A DNA stretch of 64,000 bases, taken from Burkholderia guangdongensis (GTDB lineage: Bacteria > Pseudomonadota > Gammaproteobacteria > Burkholderiales > Burkholderiaceae). Under the pieces are notes generated by a model. It saw only the letters and a list, made by a program, of their open reading frames with translations, was not told where the DNA came from and searched no databases. The stretch is taken from positions 372,001 to 436,000 of the forward strand of contig NZ_JACBNX010000001.1 of assembly GCF_013403875.1 (NCBI RefSeq), read 5' to 3'. Made by a program: the position numbers and the translations under genes. Positions 26,390-35,166 of this stretch are shown here, piece after piece (position 1 is the first letter of the stretch; each line of letters begins with the position of its first letter).

Positions 26390-26755
26390 ATGGCGAAAAT
26401 TCTCGTAGTGGACGATTCGGGCACGGTGCGCGACGAAGTCGCGGGCTTCCTGCGCAACAACGGCCTGGCGGTCGAGACGGCGGTCGACGGCAAGGACGGC
26501 CTCGCGAAACTGAAGGCGACGCCGGGCATCCGGCTCGTGATCAGCGACGTCAACATGCCGCACATGGACGGGCTCACGATGGTCGAGAAGATTCGCGGCG
26601 AACTCGCGAACACGGCCGTCAACGTCGTGATGCTGACGACGGAAAGCAGCCCGCCGATGAAGGAGCGCGGCAAGGCGGCCGGCGTGAAGGGCTGGATCGT
26701 GAAGCCGTTCAAGGGCGATGCGGTGCTCGACGCGCTGAAGCGGCTCGCGGGGTGA
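26390..26755 (+). CDS. Single-domain CheY-like response regulator
   Basis: 121 residues, one receiver domain and nothing else. Asp8/Asp9 are in MAKILVVDDSG, phospho-acceptor Asp53 in VISDVNMPHMDG, Thr83/Thr84 in MLTTESS and Lys105 in WIVKPFKGD. The full catalytic set is present, unlike the pseudo-receiver before it. The ATG follows GAAGGAACGGAAC. It is the last gene of the operon and the probable phosphoryl target of the receptor-kinase fusion. The output (flagellar motor, pilus or other) is not encoded here. Confidence 0.93.
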   Translation: MAKILVVDDSGTVRDEVAGFLRNNGLAVETAVDGKDGLAKLKATPGIRLVISDVNMPHMDGLTMVEKIRGELANTAVNVVMLTTESSPPMKERGKAAGVKGWIVKPFKGDAVLDALKRLAG

Positions 26756-26764
26756 GGGGTGAGG

Positions 26765-26788
26765 GGCGGACGCGCGTCGACGTCCGCC
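26765..26788. terminator. Hairpin between cheY-like gene and convergent MFS gene
   Basis: A perfect 8-bp stem GGCGGACG / CGTCCGCC with an 8-base loop, placed where the chemosensory-like operon and the leftward MFS gene converge. GTGAGGGGTGAGGGG short repeats precede it. Confidence 0.45.
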
Positions 26789-26815
26789 GTATCGATGTCC
26801 GCAGTTTCGACTTCG

Positions 26816-28213
26816 TTATGCGCCGGCCAGCGCGGGCTCGCGCGGCGTGCGCACCATCCACGCGAGCACGAACGCGGCCGCGAGCAACCCGCACGACACC
26901 AGCGCCGCCGCGTGCATGCCCTGGACGATCCGCGTCGCGCCGCCGCTCGCGAGCGCGCCGTACACCGCGACGCCCATCGCGCCCGCCGCCTGTCGCGCGG
27001 TATTGAGCACCGCCGACGCGGTGCCCGCGCGGCGCGGCTCGACGCCCGACAGCACCGCGTGCGTCATCGCGGGCACGGCGAGCCCCATCCCGGCCGGGAT
27101 CAGCAGGAACGGCAGCCATAGATCCGCATATGCGGCATCGAGCCCTGCGCGCTGCAGCAGCATGAAGCCGGCCGCGTCGATCGCGGTGCCGACGAGCATC
27201 GGCACGCGCGGCCCGAACACGGCGGTCAGCCGGCCGCTGACGACGTTCGACACGAAGAATCCCGCGGTCAGCGGCAGGAACGCGAGGCCCGCCTGCAGCG
27301 GCGCATAGCCGAGCGCGCGCTGCAGATATAGCGTCAGCACGAACACGGTCCCGTAGTACGTGAAATTGACCGTCATCCCGAAGCCGATCGCCGCGTCGAA
27401 CGTGCGGCTGCGGAACAGCTCGGGCGGAATCATCGGCGCCGCGACGCGCCGCTCGATCGCGACGAAAGCAGCGCCGCCGGCGAGCGCGATCGCGAAGCCG
27501 ATGCCGAGCAGCGCCGGCGGTACGCCGGGCGCATGCAGCTCGATCACCGATGCGGTGAGCGCGGTCAGCGCGACGGTCGCGACGATCTGGCCGGCGCCGT
27601 CGATCCGCTTGCGCGTGCGCTGCGCGGCATCGGGCGGCAGGCGCAGCGCGAGTACCACGCCGAGCGAGCACAGCGGCAGATTGACGAGGAAAATCGTGCG
27701 CCAGTCGCCGATGCCGAGCAGCAGACCGCCGCATACCGGTCCCGCCGCGATCGAGATGCTGCCGGCCGCGGTCCACCAGCCGATCGCGTGCGCGCGCCGT
27801 TTCGGCGCGTCGGCGAACGCGCGGTTCAGCAGCGCGAGCGAATTCGGCAGCATCGCGGCCGCGCCGAGCCCTTGCAGCATGCGCGCGGCGATCAGCGTGT
27901 CGACGCCGCGCGCGAGCCCGCAGCCGAGCGACGCGAGCGCGAACAGCACGAGCCCGGCGACGAAGCCGCGCCGGCTGCCGAAGCGGTCGCCGAGCGTGCC
28001 CGCGCTCAGCATGCAGGCCGAGAACGCGAGCGTGTACGCATCGACGATCCATTGCAGTGCCGCGACGCTCGCGCGCAGATCCTGCGCGATGCGCGGCAAC
28101 GCGACGTTGACGATCGTCACGTCGAGCTGGACGACGACGAACGCCAGACTGGTGGTGCCGACCACCAGCGCGAATCCGGGGTGGGCGGGGGTACTGGGGA
28201 CTTTGGCGGACAT
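26816..28213 (-). CDS. MFS drug/solute exporter, DHA2-like
   Basis: 465 residues from the ATG at 28213 (GCGAGGTCCC upstream). A 13-residue longer start at 28252 would place the operator-like repeat inside the gene. Motif A-like GTLGDRFGSRRGF and motif C-like GWWTAAGSISIAAGPVCGG are seen, with N-terminal LDVTIVNVALPRIAQDL typical of DHA2 proteins. About 12-14 membrane helices. Probably a proton-driven exporter; substrate unknown. It is alone in its unit. Confidence 0.87.
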   Translation of the reverse strand: MSAKVPSTPAHPGFALVVGTTSLAFVVVQLDVTIVNVALPRIAQDLRASVAALQWIVDAYTLAFSACMLSAGTLGDRFGSRRGFVAGLVLFALASLGCGLARGVDTLIAARMLQGLGAAAMLPNSLALLNRAFADAPKRRAHAIGWWTAAGSISIAAGPVCGGLLLGIGDWRTIFLVNLPLCSLGVVLALRLPPDAAQRTRKRIDGAGQIVATVALTALTASVIELHAPGVPPALLGIGFAIALAGGAAFVAIERRVAAPMIPPELFRSRTFDAAIGFGMTVNFTYYGTVFVLTLYLQRALGYAPLQAGLAFLPLTAGFFVSNVVSGRLTAVFGPRVPMLVGTAIDAAGFMLLQRAGLDAAYADLWLPFLLIPAGMGLAVPAMTHAVLSGVEPRRAGTASAVLNTARQAAGAMGVAVYGALASGGATRIVQGMHAAALVSCGLLAAAFVLAWMVRTPREPALAGA

Positions 28214-28232
28214 GGGACCTCGCGAAACGAGC

Positions 28233-28262
28233 CGATCGATGAGTCGATCCATGAATCGATCG
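28233..28262. promoter_or_regulatory. Inverted repeat upstream of the MFS gene, probable operator
   Basis: CGATCGAT (28233-28240) and ATCGATCG (28255-28262) are perfect inverted arms separated by 14 bases, 20 bases upstream of the preferred ATG. No dedicated regulator gene is adjacent. Confidence 0.4.
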
Positions 28263-28321
28263 TAATGGTCCTCGCGGCGCGAACGTTTCGTCCCGTGCTG
28301 AAATATGCGTGCGAATGGTGT

Positions 28322-28356
28322 GTGCGGGGCGACGGGCCTGACCGTCCGCCCCGCAC
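28322..28356 (-). terminator. Hairpin downstream of ahpF
   Basis: GTGCGGGGCGACGG and CCGTCCGCCCCGCAC pair over about 14 bp with one bulged base, a 14-base step after the ahpF stop. There is no U-tract on the minus strand. Confidence 0.5.
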
Positions 28357-28369
28357 GGAGCCGCGGCCA

Positions 28370-29947
28370 TCAGGCCGCGATCGCCTTCGGCTCCGCCGGC
28401 GCGGCCTCCTGCCGGATCAGGTGATCGAACGCGCCGAGCGATGCTTTCGCGCCTTCGCCGACCGCGATCACGATCTGCTTGAACGGCACCGTCGTCACGT
28501 CGCCGGCCGCGAACACGCCCGGCACGGACGTCGCGCCGCGCGCATCGACGACGATCTCGCCGTGCGCCGACAGATCGAGGGTGCCCTTCAGCCATTCCGT
28601 GTTCGGCACGAGGCCGATCTGCACGAACACGCCTTCGAGCTCGACGCGCTTCACGTCCCCGGTGTTTCGGTCCGTATAGACGAGGCCGTTCAGCTTGCTG
28701 CCGTCGCCGGTCAGCTCGGTCGTTTGGGCGTGCGTGACGACGGTCACGTTCGGCAGGCTGCGCAGCTTGCGCTGCAGCACGTCGTCCGCGCGCAGTTGCG
28801 CGCCATATTCGATCAGCGTGACTTCGCGCACGATGCCCGCGAGATCGATCGCCGCTTCGACGCCCGAGTTGCCGCCGCCGACCACCGCGACGCGCTTGCC
28901 CTTGAACAGCGGGCCGTCGCAGTGCGGGCAGTACGCGACGCCGCGATTGCGATACTCGCGCTCGCCGGGCACGCCGATCTCGCGCCAGCGCGCGCCGGTC
29001 GCAAGCACGATCGTCTTCGCTCGCAGAACCGCGCCGCTCGCGAGACGGATCTCGTGCACGTCGCCGGGAATCAGCGCGTCCGCGCGCTGCACGTCCATCA
29101 CGTCGACGTCGTACTGCTTCACGTGCTGCTCGAGCGCGGTCGCGAACTTCGGCCCTTCGGTTTCCTGAACGGAGACGAAGTTCTCGATCGCCATCGTGTC
29201 GAGCACCTGGCCGCCGAAGCGCTCGGCGACGACGCCCGTCGCGATGCCCTTGCGCGCCGAGTAGATCGCCGCCGCAGCACCTGCCGGGCCGCCGCCGACG
29301 ATCAGCGTATCGAACACCGGCTTGTTCTCGAGCGCCTTCGCGGCGCGCGCGCTCGCGCCGGTGTCGAGCTTCGCGAGAATCTCCTTCACGCTGCTGCGGC
29401 CCTGGCCGAAGTGCTCGCCGTTCACGAACATCGTCGGCACCGACATGATCTGGCGCGCGTCGACTTCATCCTGGAACAATGCGCCATCGATCGCGACGTG
29501 GCGGATGCGCGGATTGATCAGCGACATCACGTTCAGCGCCTGCACGACTTCCGGGCAGTTCTGGCACGACAGCGAGAAGTACGTCTCGAATGCGTAGTCG
29601 CCGTCGAGCGCGCGGATCTGCCCGATCGTGTCGTCGTCGAGCTTGATCGGATGGCCGCCGGCCTGCAGCAGCGCGAGCACGAGCGACGTGAACTCGTGCC
29701 CGAGCGGAATCCCCGCGAAGCGGATCGTCGCGTCGCGGCCCGGCTCGCCGATCGAGAACGACGGCTTGCGTGCGTCGTCGTCGCGCTCGATCACGCTGAC
29801 GCGTGGCGCGAGCGATGCGATCTCGCCGAGCAGCGCGCGCAGTTCCTGCGACTTCGCGCCGTCGTCGAGCGATGCGACGATTTCGATCGGGCGCGTGATC
29901 TTGTCCAGATACGTTTTCAGTTGGGTCTTCAGATTGGCGTCGAGCAT
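28370..29947 (-). CDS. ahpF: Alkyl hydroperoxide reductase subunit F
   Basis: 525 residues from the ATG at 29947; the frame is open far upstream but this start matches AhpF proteins. The N-terminal double thioredoxin-like domain has redox pair C128/C131 ([10 protein letters not shown]). FAD binding is at [20 protein letters not shown] (about 213-232), the second redox pair is C340/C343 (AYCPHCDGP) and the NADH site is [17 protein letters not shown]. It reduces oxidised AhpC with NADH in the cytoplasm. It lies 125 bases downstream of ahpC in the same direction. Confidence 0.96.
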   Translation of the reverse strand: MLDANLKTQLKTYLDKITRPIEIVASLDDGAKSQELRALLGEIASLAPRVSVIERDDDARKPSFSIGEPGRDATIRFAGIPLGHEFTSLVLALLQAGGHPIKLDDDTIGQIRALDGDYAFETYFSLSCQNCPEVVQALNVMSLINPRIRHVAIDGALFQDEVDARQIMSVPTMFVNGEHFGQGRSSVKEILAKLDTGASARAAKALENKPVFDTLIVGGGPAGAAAAIYSARKGIATGVVAERFGGQVLDTMAIENFVSVQETEGPKFATALEQHVKQYDVDVMDVQRADALIPGDVHEIRLASGAVLRAKTIVLATGARWREIGVPGEREYRNRGVAYCPHCDGPLFKGKRVAVVGGGNSGVEAAIDLAGIVREVTLIEYGAQLRADDVLQRKLRSLPNVTVVTHAQTTELTGDGSKLNGLVYTDRNTGDVKRVELEGVFVQIGLVPNTEWLKGTLDLSAHGEIVVDARGATSVPGVFAAGDVTTVPFKQIVIAVGEGAKASLGAFDHLIRQEAAPAEPKAIAA

Positions 29948-30072
29948 GGCGATTTGGATTCCGTAATAATGGTGGCCGGGCAGGTCATGCCGGAAAAGCG
30001 GGGCGGGCCGCGCGGTTCGGCGCCCGCCCGTCGCGCGCTGGATGAGCGCGCGATCGCTAGCGGTGAGGCGGC

Positions 30073-30636
30073 TTAGATCTTGCCGATCAGGTCGAGCGAC
30101 GGCGTCAGCGTGTCCGCGCCGGGCGTCCACTTCGCCGGGCAGACCTCGCCCGGGTGCGCGGCGATGTATTGCGCGGCCTGCACCTTGCGCAGCAGCTCGC
30201 CGGCGTCGCGGCCGATGCCGTTGTCGTGGATCTCGCAGAGCTTGATTTCGCCTTCCGGGTTGATCACGAACGTGCCGCGCAGCGCCATTCCTTCTTCTTC
30301 GATCAGCACGTCGAAGTTGCGCGACAGCGTGAGCGTCGGGTCGCCGATCATCGGATATTCGATCTTGCCGATCGTGTCCGACGTGTCGTGCCACGCCTTG
30401 TGCGTGAAGTGCGTGTCGGTCGACACCGCGTAGATTTCGACACCCAGCTTCTTGAATTCCGCGTAGCGGTCGGCAAGATCGCCGAGCTCGGTCGGGCACA
30501 CGAACGTGAAGTCGGCCGGATAGAACACGACGACGGACCACTTGCCCTTGAAGGTTTCGTCCGACACGGACACGAAATCGCCTTTGTGGTATGCGGTGGC
30601 CTTGAACGGCTTGACTTGGGTGTTGATGATCGGCAT
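30073..30636 (-). CDS. ahpC: Alkyl hydroperoxide reductase subunit C (2-Cys peroxiredoxin)
   Basis: 187 residues, the standard length. Peroxidatic Cys47 is in [19 protein letters not shown] and resolving Cys166 in [11 protein letters not shown]. The ATG follows AAAGGAAGCTCCAG. It reduces H2O2, organic peroxides and peroxynitrite and is recycled by AhpF. It is first in the ahpCF unit. I found no convincing OxyR tetrad upstream by eye. Confidence 0.97.
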   Translation of the reverse strand: MPIINTQVKPFKATAYHKGDFVSVSDETFKGKWSVVVFYPADFTFVCPTELGDLADRYAEFKKLGVEIYAVSTDTHFTHKAWHDTSDTIGKIEYPMIGDPTLTLSRNFDVLIEEEGMALRGTFVINPEGEIKLCEIHDNGIGRDAGELLRKVQAAQYIAAHPGEVCPAKWTPGADTLTPSLDLIGKI

Positions 30637-30676
30637 CTGGAGCTTCCTTTGCTTGGGTGTTGAATGAGGAGGTGCC

Positions 30677-30705
30677 AGTATCCGGGGAGGTGGGTGATTT
30701 GTGAA
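30677..30705 (-). promoter_or_regulatory. Candidate ahpC promoter
   Basis: On the minus strand TTCACA (30705-30700), a 17-base spacer and GATACT (30682-30677). The ahpC ATG lies about 40 bases downstream. Confidence 0.5.
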
Positions 30706-30886
30706 ATTGATTGTCTGGATGTTTGTGATAGGGGATGTTTATGGGTGTTGCGGCGATGCCTGCTCGCGGCTTCCGGGCCACGAGGGCCGTCGAACGGGTG
30801 TCCAATGCGTGAGTGGTCGGTGGCTTGGGGGAGGGCGGCCGGTAGGTGCGAGTTCGTCGACCGCCGCCGCCACGGTGCACCCGGTT

Positions 30887-31660
30887 TCAATAATGAGTGA
30901 CTTGACCCGTGCCTATCTTGCAGATATTTCCCCAACACCCCCTTACTTCCGTTTTCGCAAATCGTTGAGACGCCAAGCAAACTACCAATTGGCGCACCTC
31001 ACTATATCCCTTCGGAGCCGTTCCTATCATTTCCGCCCTACAAGGTCGGCCGCTTTCATAGATTGATGAAACGGAGGAAACCCGGTTCACGCTCGGCGTG
31101 TTCAAAAAATTCACGCCAAACATCGCGTGATAATTTTGTCCAAATGGCGTGACTCCGTTGGCAGGAATGGTATCAATTGAGAATGTGCCCAATTGAAGAG
31201 GTGTGACGCGCATCGGAATTTGATAAAAAATGGTATCGTTCAATTCTTTGTTGGGCGCTATTCCCACGCCGCCGACGCTTGGCATTCCATTATTAGCGGG
31301 TATTCCATACTCGCCAAAGGTATGTGTGCTAGGTTGCGGCGAAGTAATCAAACATGTCGCGGTATCCTTGACAGACGTGGTGATGGTAGTCTGCGTTTCG
31401 TCGGTAATGTCTCTTCCGCCGATACTTTCGCAGTACCGTTGATGCAATTCATTCAGCTCGGGCGGTCGCGAATTCGGGAAAATGGTCAGTGTGCCATCCT
31501 CATTTTTTTGCATCGGAATTTTCTTGTAAACGTCCACAGGAACGCTCAAATATATGCTCCCATCGATGACGGTTTCACTTACCCGCCCGTCTGTCGGGGG
31601 CGAGCCTGCATACGTGGTTGTTGCGATGATTGAAATAATTGTGCCAATAATTTTTTTCAT
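30887..31660 (-). CDS. Orphan exported protein, low-GC, unknown function
   Basis: 257 residues from the ATG at 31660, chosen because it begins a clear Sec signal (MKKIIGTIISIIATTTYA, cleavage near residue 18). A 31-residue longer start at 31753 would bury this signal. No good ribosome site is visible for either. The mature protein has six Cys (in RYCES, ATCLI, PCRAE, VVCLA, GCWGNIC), suggesting disulfides in the periplasm or outside the cell. I do not recognise a family. Codon use is unlike every neighbour: many AAA, ATT, AAT and TTT codons. With the low-GC flanks this suggests recent horizontal transfer. Confidence 0.7.
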   Translation of the reverse strand: MKKIIGTIISIIATTTYAGSPPTDGRVSETVIDGSIYLSVPVDVYKKIPMQKNEDGTLTIFPNSRPPELNELHQRYCESIGGRDITDETQTTITTSVKDTATCLITSPQPSTHTFGEYGIPANNGMPSVGGVGIAPNKELNDTIFYQIPMRVTPLQLGTFSIDTIPANGVTPFGQNYHAMFGVNFLNTPSVNRVSSVSSIYESGRPCRAEMIGTAPKGYSEVRQLVVCLASQRFAKTEVRGCWGNICKIGTGQVTHY

Positions 31661-32725
31661 GGTGATAATTTTTATCTGTTGATAAACATTGATTGTTTGC
31701 CGCCATTTTCTGCGCGGCTCAAGGTCGTCTTGCAAAATATTGATGAAAATCAAATTTCAGGAAGATCCCGTATTAATCGTCCGTTTTTGGAAAATTTGAT
31801 TGACTGTGTATTTATTGATTTTTCTTCTGCTCTGTCAATAAGACTTGTCTGATTTTTGCGAGAAACAGCTTCGCCGGGGATGCCGGGGAGCGCGCGGCAG
31901 GTGAATTGAGGACGCGGTGCAGCATGTCGTTGCGCGCCCGACGGCGATGCGGGCTGGCGTGCACGACGGCGTGCGGTCGTGATAGGCGGGCGACCCACCG
32001 CGCGCATGGTCGCAACCACCGTCGGACGCGGCGCATTCGCCACCCAACCGCGTTATGCGAATCCACGCATACTGCCGGCATCGCGCCATCCGGATTCCGT
32101 TGCACTGACTGGTCTGACCACGCGCGACCACGCATGCCCACGCTCGCCGCCCGGCAAGCCGCTGGCCGCGATTTCCGTCCCGTCCCGGCCATCGCGCCGG
32201 CTCCCGCGCCGACGCGTTTTTCTCAATACGGATCAACGCGATAACCGAACGCCCGTGCATTTACCGGGCCGATGCCGGCGCCACGCATCCGCATTGCGCA
32301 TAGGTAAGACCACTGACGCCGCGTCGCCGTCGATCCCTCCGGTTGCACCTCCGCCGTCGTCGGCGCACCTCCCGCGCTCGCCGGGGTGCACCCGCGCCGC
32401 GCCGCCGTTCGGGCGTCATGCTCCCGCAGCGCAACGATTGCTAATTTATCTCGGACAGGCGCACTATGTTCGGCATGCGTCGCTTGTCGACTGCGCGCTC
32501 CGTGCCGTTGCGCGCGGTGTCGACGGGCCGCGGGGTGTCCGATGCGCCGGTTCGGCGCATCAAGGATCGCTGTCGCGACGCACCTGCACCTGCGTGGTGC
32601 GGCATGCCTGCCCGGCGTGCCGAATCCGCCGAAGATTGCGGGAAATGGAAGGCACGCTCCTTGCTCACTCGTCGTTACGCCGGTCCGGCGCCGACATGCC
32701 GGTAACGCGATGGAGATATAAATCA
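31661..32725. other. 1065-base stretch with no convincing gene
   Basis: The left part (to about 31860) is AT-rich and contains the upstream region of the orphan exported gene. The right part is GC-rich but without normal codon periodicity in any frame; frames there are Arg/Ala-rich shadows. A candidate ribosome site, GGAG at 32712-32715, serves the ATP-grasp gene. I see no tRNA, integrase or obvious direct repeats. Confidence 0.6.
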
Positions 32726-34138
32726 ATGAAGCCATTCGACGAAATGCTATCCGGCGACACAGTCAGGCCACCTTATTCGCGCCTGAAGCAGTGGCTCGAC
32801 ACGCAGAATCCCGCGAGCCTCGCACAGAAAGCCCACGATGCCGAGGGCGTGTTCCGCAAGACCGGCATCACGTTCGCCGTGTACGGCGACGCCGAGGCCG
32901 CCGAACGGCTGATTCCGTTCGACATCGTGCCGCGCATCATCGCCGGCGCCGAGTGGGCGCGGCTGTCGCAGGGGATCGAGCAGCGTGTGATGGCGCTGAA
33001 CGCGTTCCTCGACGACATCTACCACCGGCAGGAGATCGTCCGCGCGGGGATCGTGCCGAAGCACCTGATCTCGCACAACGCCGCGTTCCTGCCGGAGATG
33101 ATCGACTTCCGGCCGCCCGGCAACGTGTACACGCACATCATCGGCGTCGACATCGTCCGCACCGGCGAGAACCAGTTCTACGTGCTCGAGGACAACGCGC
33201 GCACGCCGTCCGGCGTGTCGTACATGCTCGAGAACCGCGAGACGATGATGCAGCTCTTCCCCGAGCTGTTCCAGCAGGTGAAGGTGCGGCCCGTCGAGAC
33301 CTATCCGCAGATGCTGCGCCAGTCGCTCGCCGCGGTCTGCCCGCCCGGCGGCAACGAGGACAACCCGACCATCGCGGTGCTCACGCCCGGCATCCACAAT
33401 TCCGCGTACTACGAACATTCGTTCCTCGCGGACCAGATGGGCGTGCATCTCGTCGAGGGCAGCGATCTGCAGGTGATCGACGGCCGCGTCGCGATGCGCA
33501 CGACCGAGGGCTTCCGGGCGATCGACGTGCTGTACCGCCGCGTCGACGACGCGTTCCTCGATCCGCTCACGTTCAAGCCCGATTCGGTGCTCGGCGTCGC
33601 GGGGATCATGGACGTCTATCGCGCGGGCAACATCACGATCGCGAACGCGCCCGGCACGGGCATCGCCGACGACAAGGCGATCTACTCGTACATGCCCGAG
33701 ATCGTGCAGTTCTACACGGGCCGCAAGGCGCTGCTCGAGAACGTGCCGACCTGGCGCTGCGCGGAAGAGGACAGCCTCAAGTACGTGCTCGATCATCTCG
33801 AGGAGCTGGTCGTGAAGGAAGTGCACGGTTCGGGCGGATACGGGATGCTGGTCGGGCCGGCCTCGACGAAGGCCGAGCGCGAGGCGTTCGCCGCGAAGCT
33901 GCGCGCGCGGCCGTCGAACTACATCGCGCAACCCACGCTGGCGTTGTCCACGACGCCGATCCTGACCGACGCGGGCCTCGCGCCGCGCCACGTCGACCTG
34001 CGTCCGTTCGTGCTGGTGTCGGACCGGATCCGCATCACGCCGGGCGGACTCACGCGCGTCGCGCTGAAGGAGGGCTCGCTCGTCGTCAACTCGAGTCAGG
34101 GCGGCGGCACGAAGGATACCTGGGTGCTCGCGGACTGA
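32726..34138 (+). CDS. Circularly permuted type 2 ATP-grasp protein
   Basis: 470 residues from ATG 32726. Characteristic segments are GVDIVRTGENQFYVLEDNARTPSGVSYMLENR, VLTPGIHNSAYYEHSFLA, LYRRVDDAFLDPL, GVAGIMDVYRAGNITIANAPGTGIADDKAIYSYMPEIV and VVKEVHGSGGYGMLVGP. They mark the circularly permuted ATP-grasp family (COG2308-type), predicted amidoligases that join amino groups to carboxylates with ATP. First gene of the operon with alpha-E and transglutaminase-like genes. Cytoplasmic. The frame is open upstream, but only this start has family-like sequence. Product unknown. Confidence 0.9.
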   Translation: MKPFDEMLSGDTVRPPYSRLKQWLDTQNPASLAQKAHDAEGVFRKTGITFAVYGDAEAAERLIPFDIVPRIIAGAEWARLSQGIEQRVMALNAFLDDIYHRQEIVRAGIVPKHLISHNAAFLPEMIDFRPPGNVYTHIIGVDIVRTGENQFYVLEDNARTPSGVSYMLENRETMMQLFPELFQQVKVRPVETYPQMLRQSLAAVCPPGGNEDNPTIAVLTPGIHNSAYYEHSFLADQMGVHLVEGSDLQVIDGRVAMRTTEGFRAIDVLYRRVDDAFLDPLTFKPDSVLGVAGIMDVYRAGNITIANAPGTGIADDKAIYSYMPEIVQFYTGRKALLENVPTWRCAEEDSLKYVLDHLEELVVKEVHGSGGYGMLVGPASTKAEREAFAAKLRARPSNYIAQPTLALSTTPILTDAGLAPRHVDLRPFVLVSDRIRITPGGLTRVALKEGSLVVNSSQGGGTKDTWVLAD

Positions 34139-34217
34139 CGCGCGCGGGGGGGCGCCCGCGTGGCGCCCGCGCGCCCGGCCACGGCGCGCGACACGGATAA
34201 CAACGGAGTGGACTCAG

Positions 34218-35159
34218 ATGCTGCTAGGACGCACTGCGAGCGGTCTTTACTGGATGTACCGCTACATCGAACGCGCGGAGAACACCGCGCGCATCGTCGA
34301 CGCCGGGCTGCGGATGGCGCTGACGCGCACGACCGACGCGCCGGCCGAATGGTCGTCGGTGCTGGTCAGCTCCGGCGCGGATGCCGGCTACCGCGAGAAG
34401 TACGACGGTTACGCGGCGGACACCGTGACCGACTATCTGCTGCGCGACCGCGACAACGGCTCGAGCGTGCTGTCGTGCATCGAGTACGCGCGCTCGAACG
34501 CGCGGATGGTGCGCACCGCGCTCACGCGCGAGGCGTGGGAGAGCGTGAACGAAGCGTGGCTGTCGATCCGGACCGGGCTCGTGCAGCCGGTGCCCGCAAG
34601 CGACCTGCCGGCGATCCTCGATCAGGTGAAGCGCGCGACCGCGCTGATTCTCGGCAGCTTCTACAGCACGATGCTGCGCAACGAGATCTTCGATTTCGCG
34701 CAGATCGGCGCGCTGATCGAGCGCGCGGACAACACCGCGCGGATCATCGACGTGAAGTACCACCTGCTGCTGCCGTCGGTGTCGCACGTCGGGACGATCC
34801 TCGACAACTACCAGTGGGAGTCGATCCTGCGCTGCGTCGCCGCGCACCGGTCGTATCGCTGGGTGTACGACGTGCAGTACAAGCCGATGAACATCGCCGA
34901 CTACCTGATCCTGAACGGCCGGATGCCGCGCTCGCTGCGCTACTCCTACGGACGCCTCGTGTCGAGCCTCGACCACCTGGCCAAGGATTACGGCGTGACG
35001 CACCCGTGTCACGAAACCGCGACGAGCATCCATCAGATGCTTGCCGACAACACCGTCGAACGGATCTTCAAGAACGGGCTGCACGAGTTCCTGACCGATT
35101 TCATCACCCGCAACAACGGGCTGGGCGCCGAGATCGCCCAGGCCTACAACTTCGACTGA
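34218..35159 (+). CDS. Alpha-E domain protein
   Basis: 313 residues, MLLGRTASGLYWMYRYIERAENTARIVDAGLRMAL. The repeated ERAENTARI / ERADNTARIIDVKYHLLLPS helices are the conserved Glu/Arg/Asn signature of the alpha-E (DUF403) family. All-helical and cytoplasmic; its biochemical role is unproven, though it is always found beside circularly permuted ATP-grasp genes. It follows the ATP-grasp gene by 79 bases and precedes a transglutaminase-like gene by 7 bases. Confidence 0.92.
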   Translation: MLLGRTASGLYWMYRYIERAENTARIVDAGLRMALTRTTDAPAEWSSVLVSSGADAGYREKYDGYAADTVTDYLLRDRDNGSSVLSCIEYARSNARMVRTALTREAWESVNEAWLSIRTGLVQPVPASDLPAILDQVKRATALILGSFYSTMLRNEIFDFAQIGALIERADNTARIIDVKYHLLLPSVSHVGTILDNYQWESILRCVAAHRSYRWVYDVQYKPMNIADYLILNGRMPRSLRYSYGRLVSSLDHLAKDYGVTHPCHETATSIHQMLADNTVERIFKNGLHEFLTDFITRNNGLGAEIAQAYNFD

Positions 35160-35166
35160 GACTGCC

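Noticed and set aside
30637..30886. OxyR binding tetrad upstream of ahpC
   Set aside because: Only isolated ATAG/CTAT-like fragments (for example near 30729) without the required 10-base periodicity.
31979..32725. Long N-terminal extension of the ATP-grasp gene
   Set aside because: 249 additional residues look non-native (Pro/Arg/Ser-rich) and the family begins at MKPFDEM.
32223..32735. Small frames in the 32.2-32.7 kb stretch as possible genes
   Set aside because: Arg-rich, no ribosome site, no periodicity; typical of GC-rich non-coding DNA.
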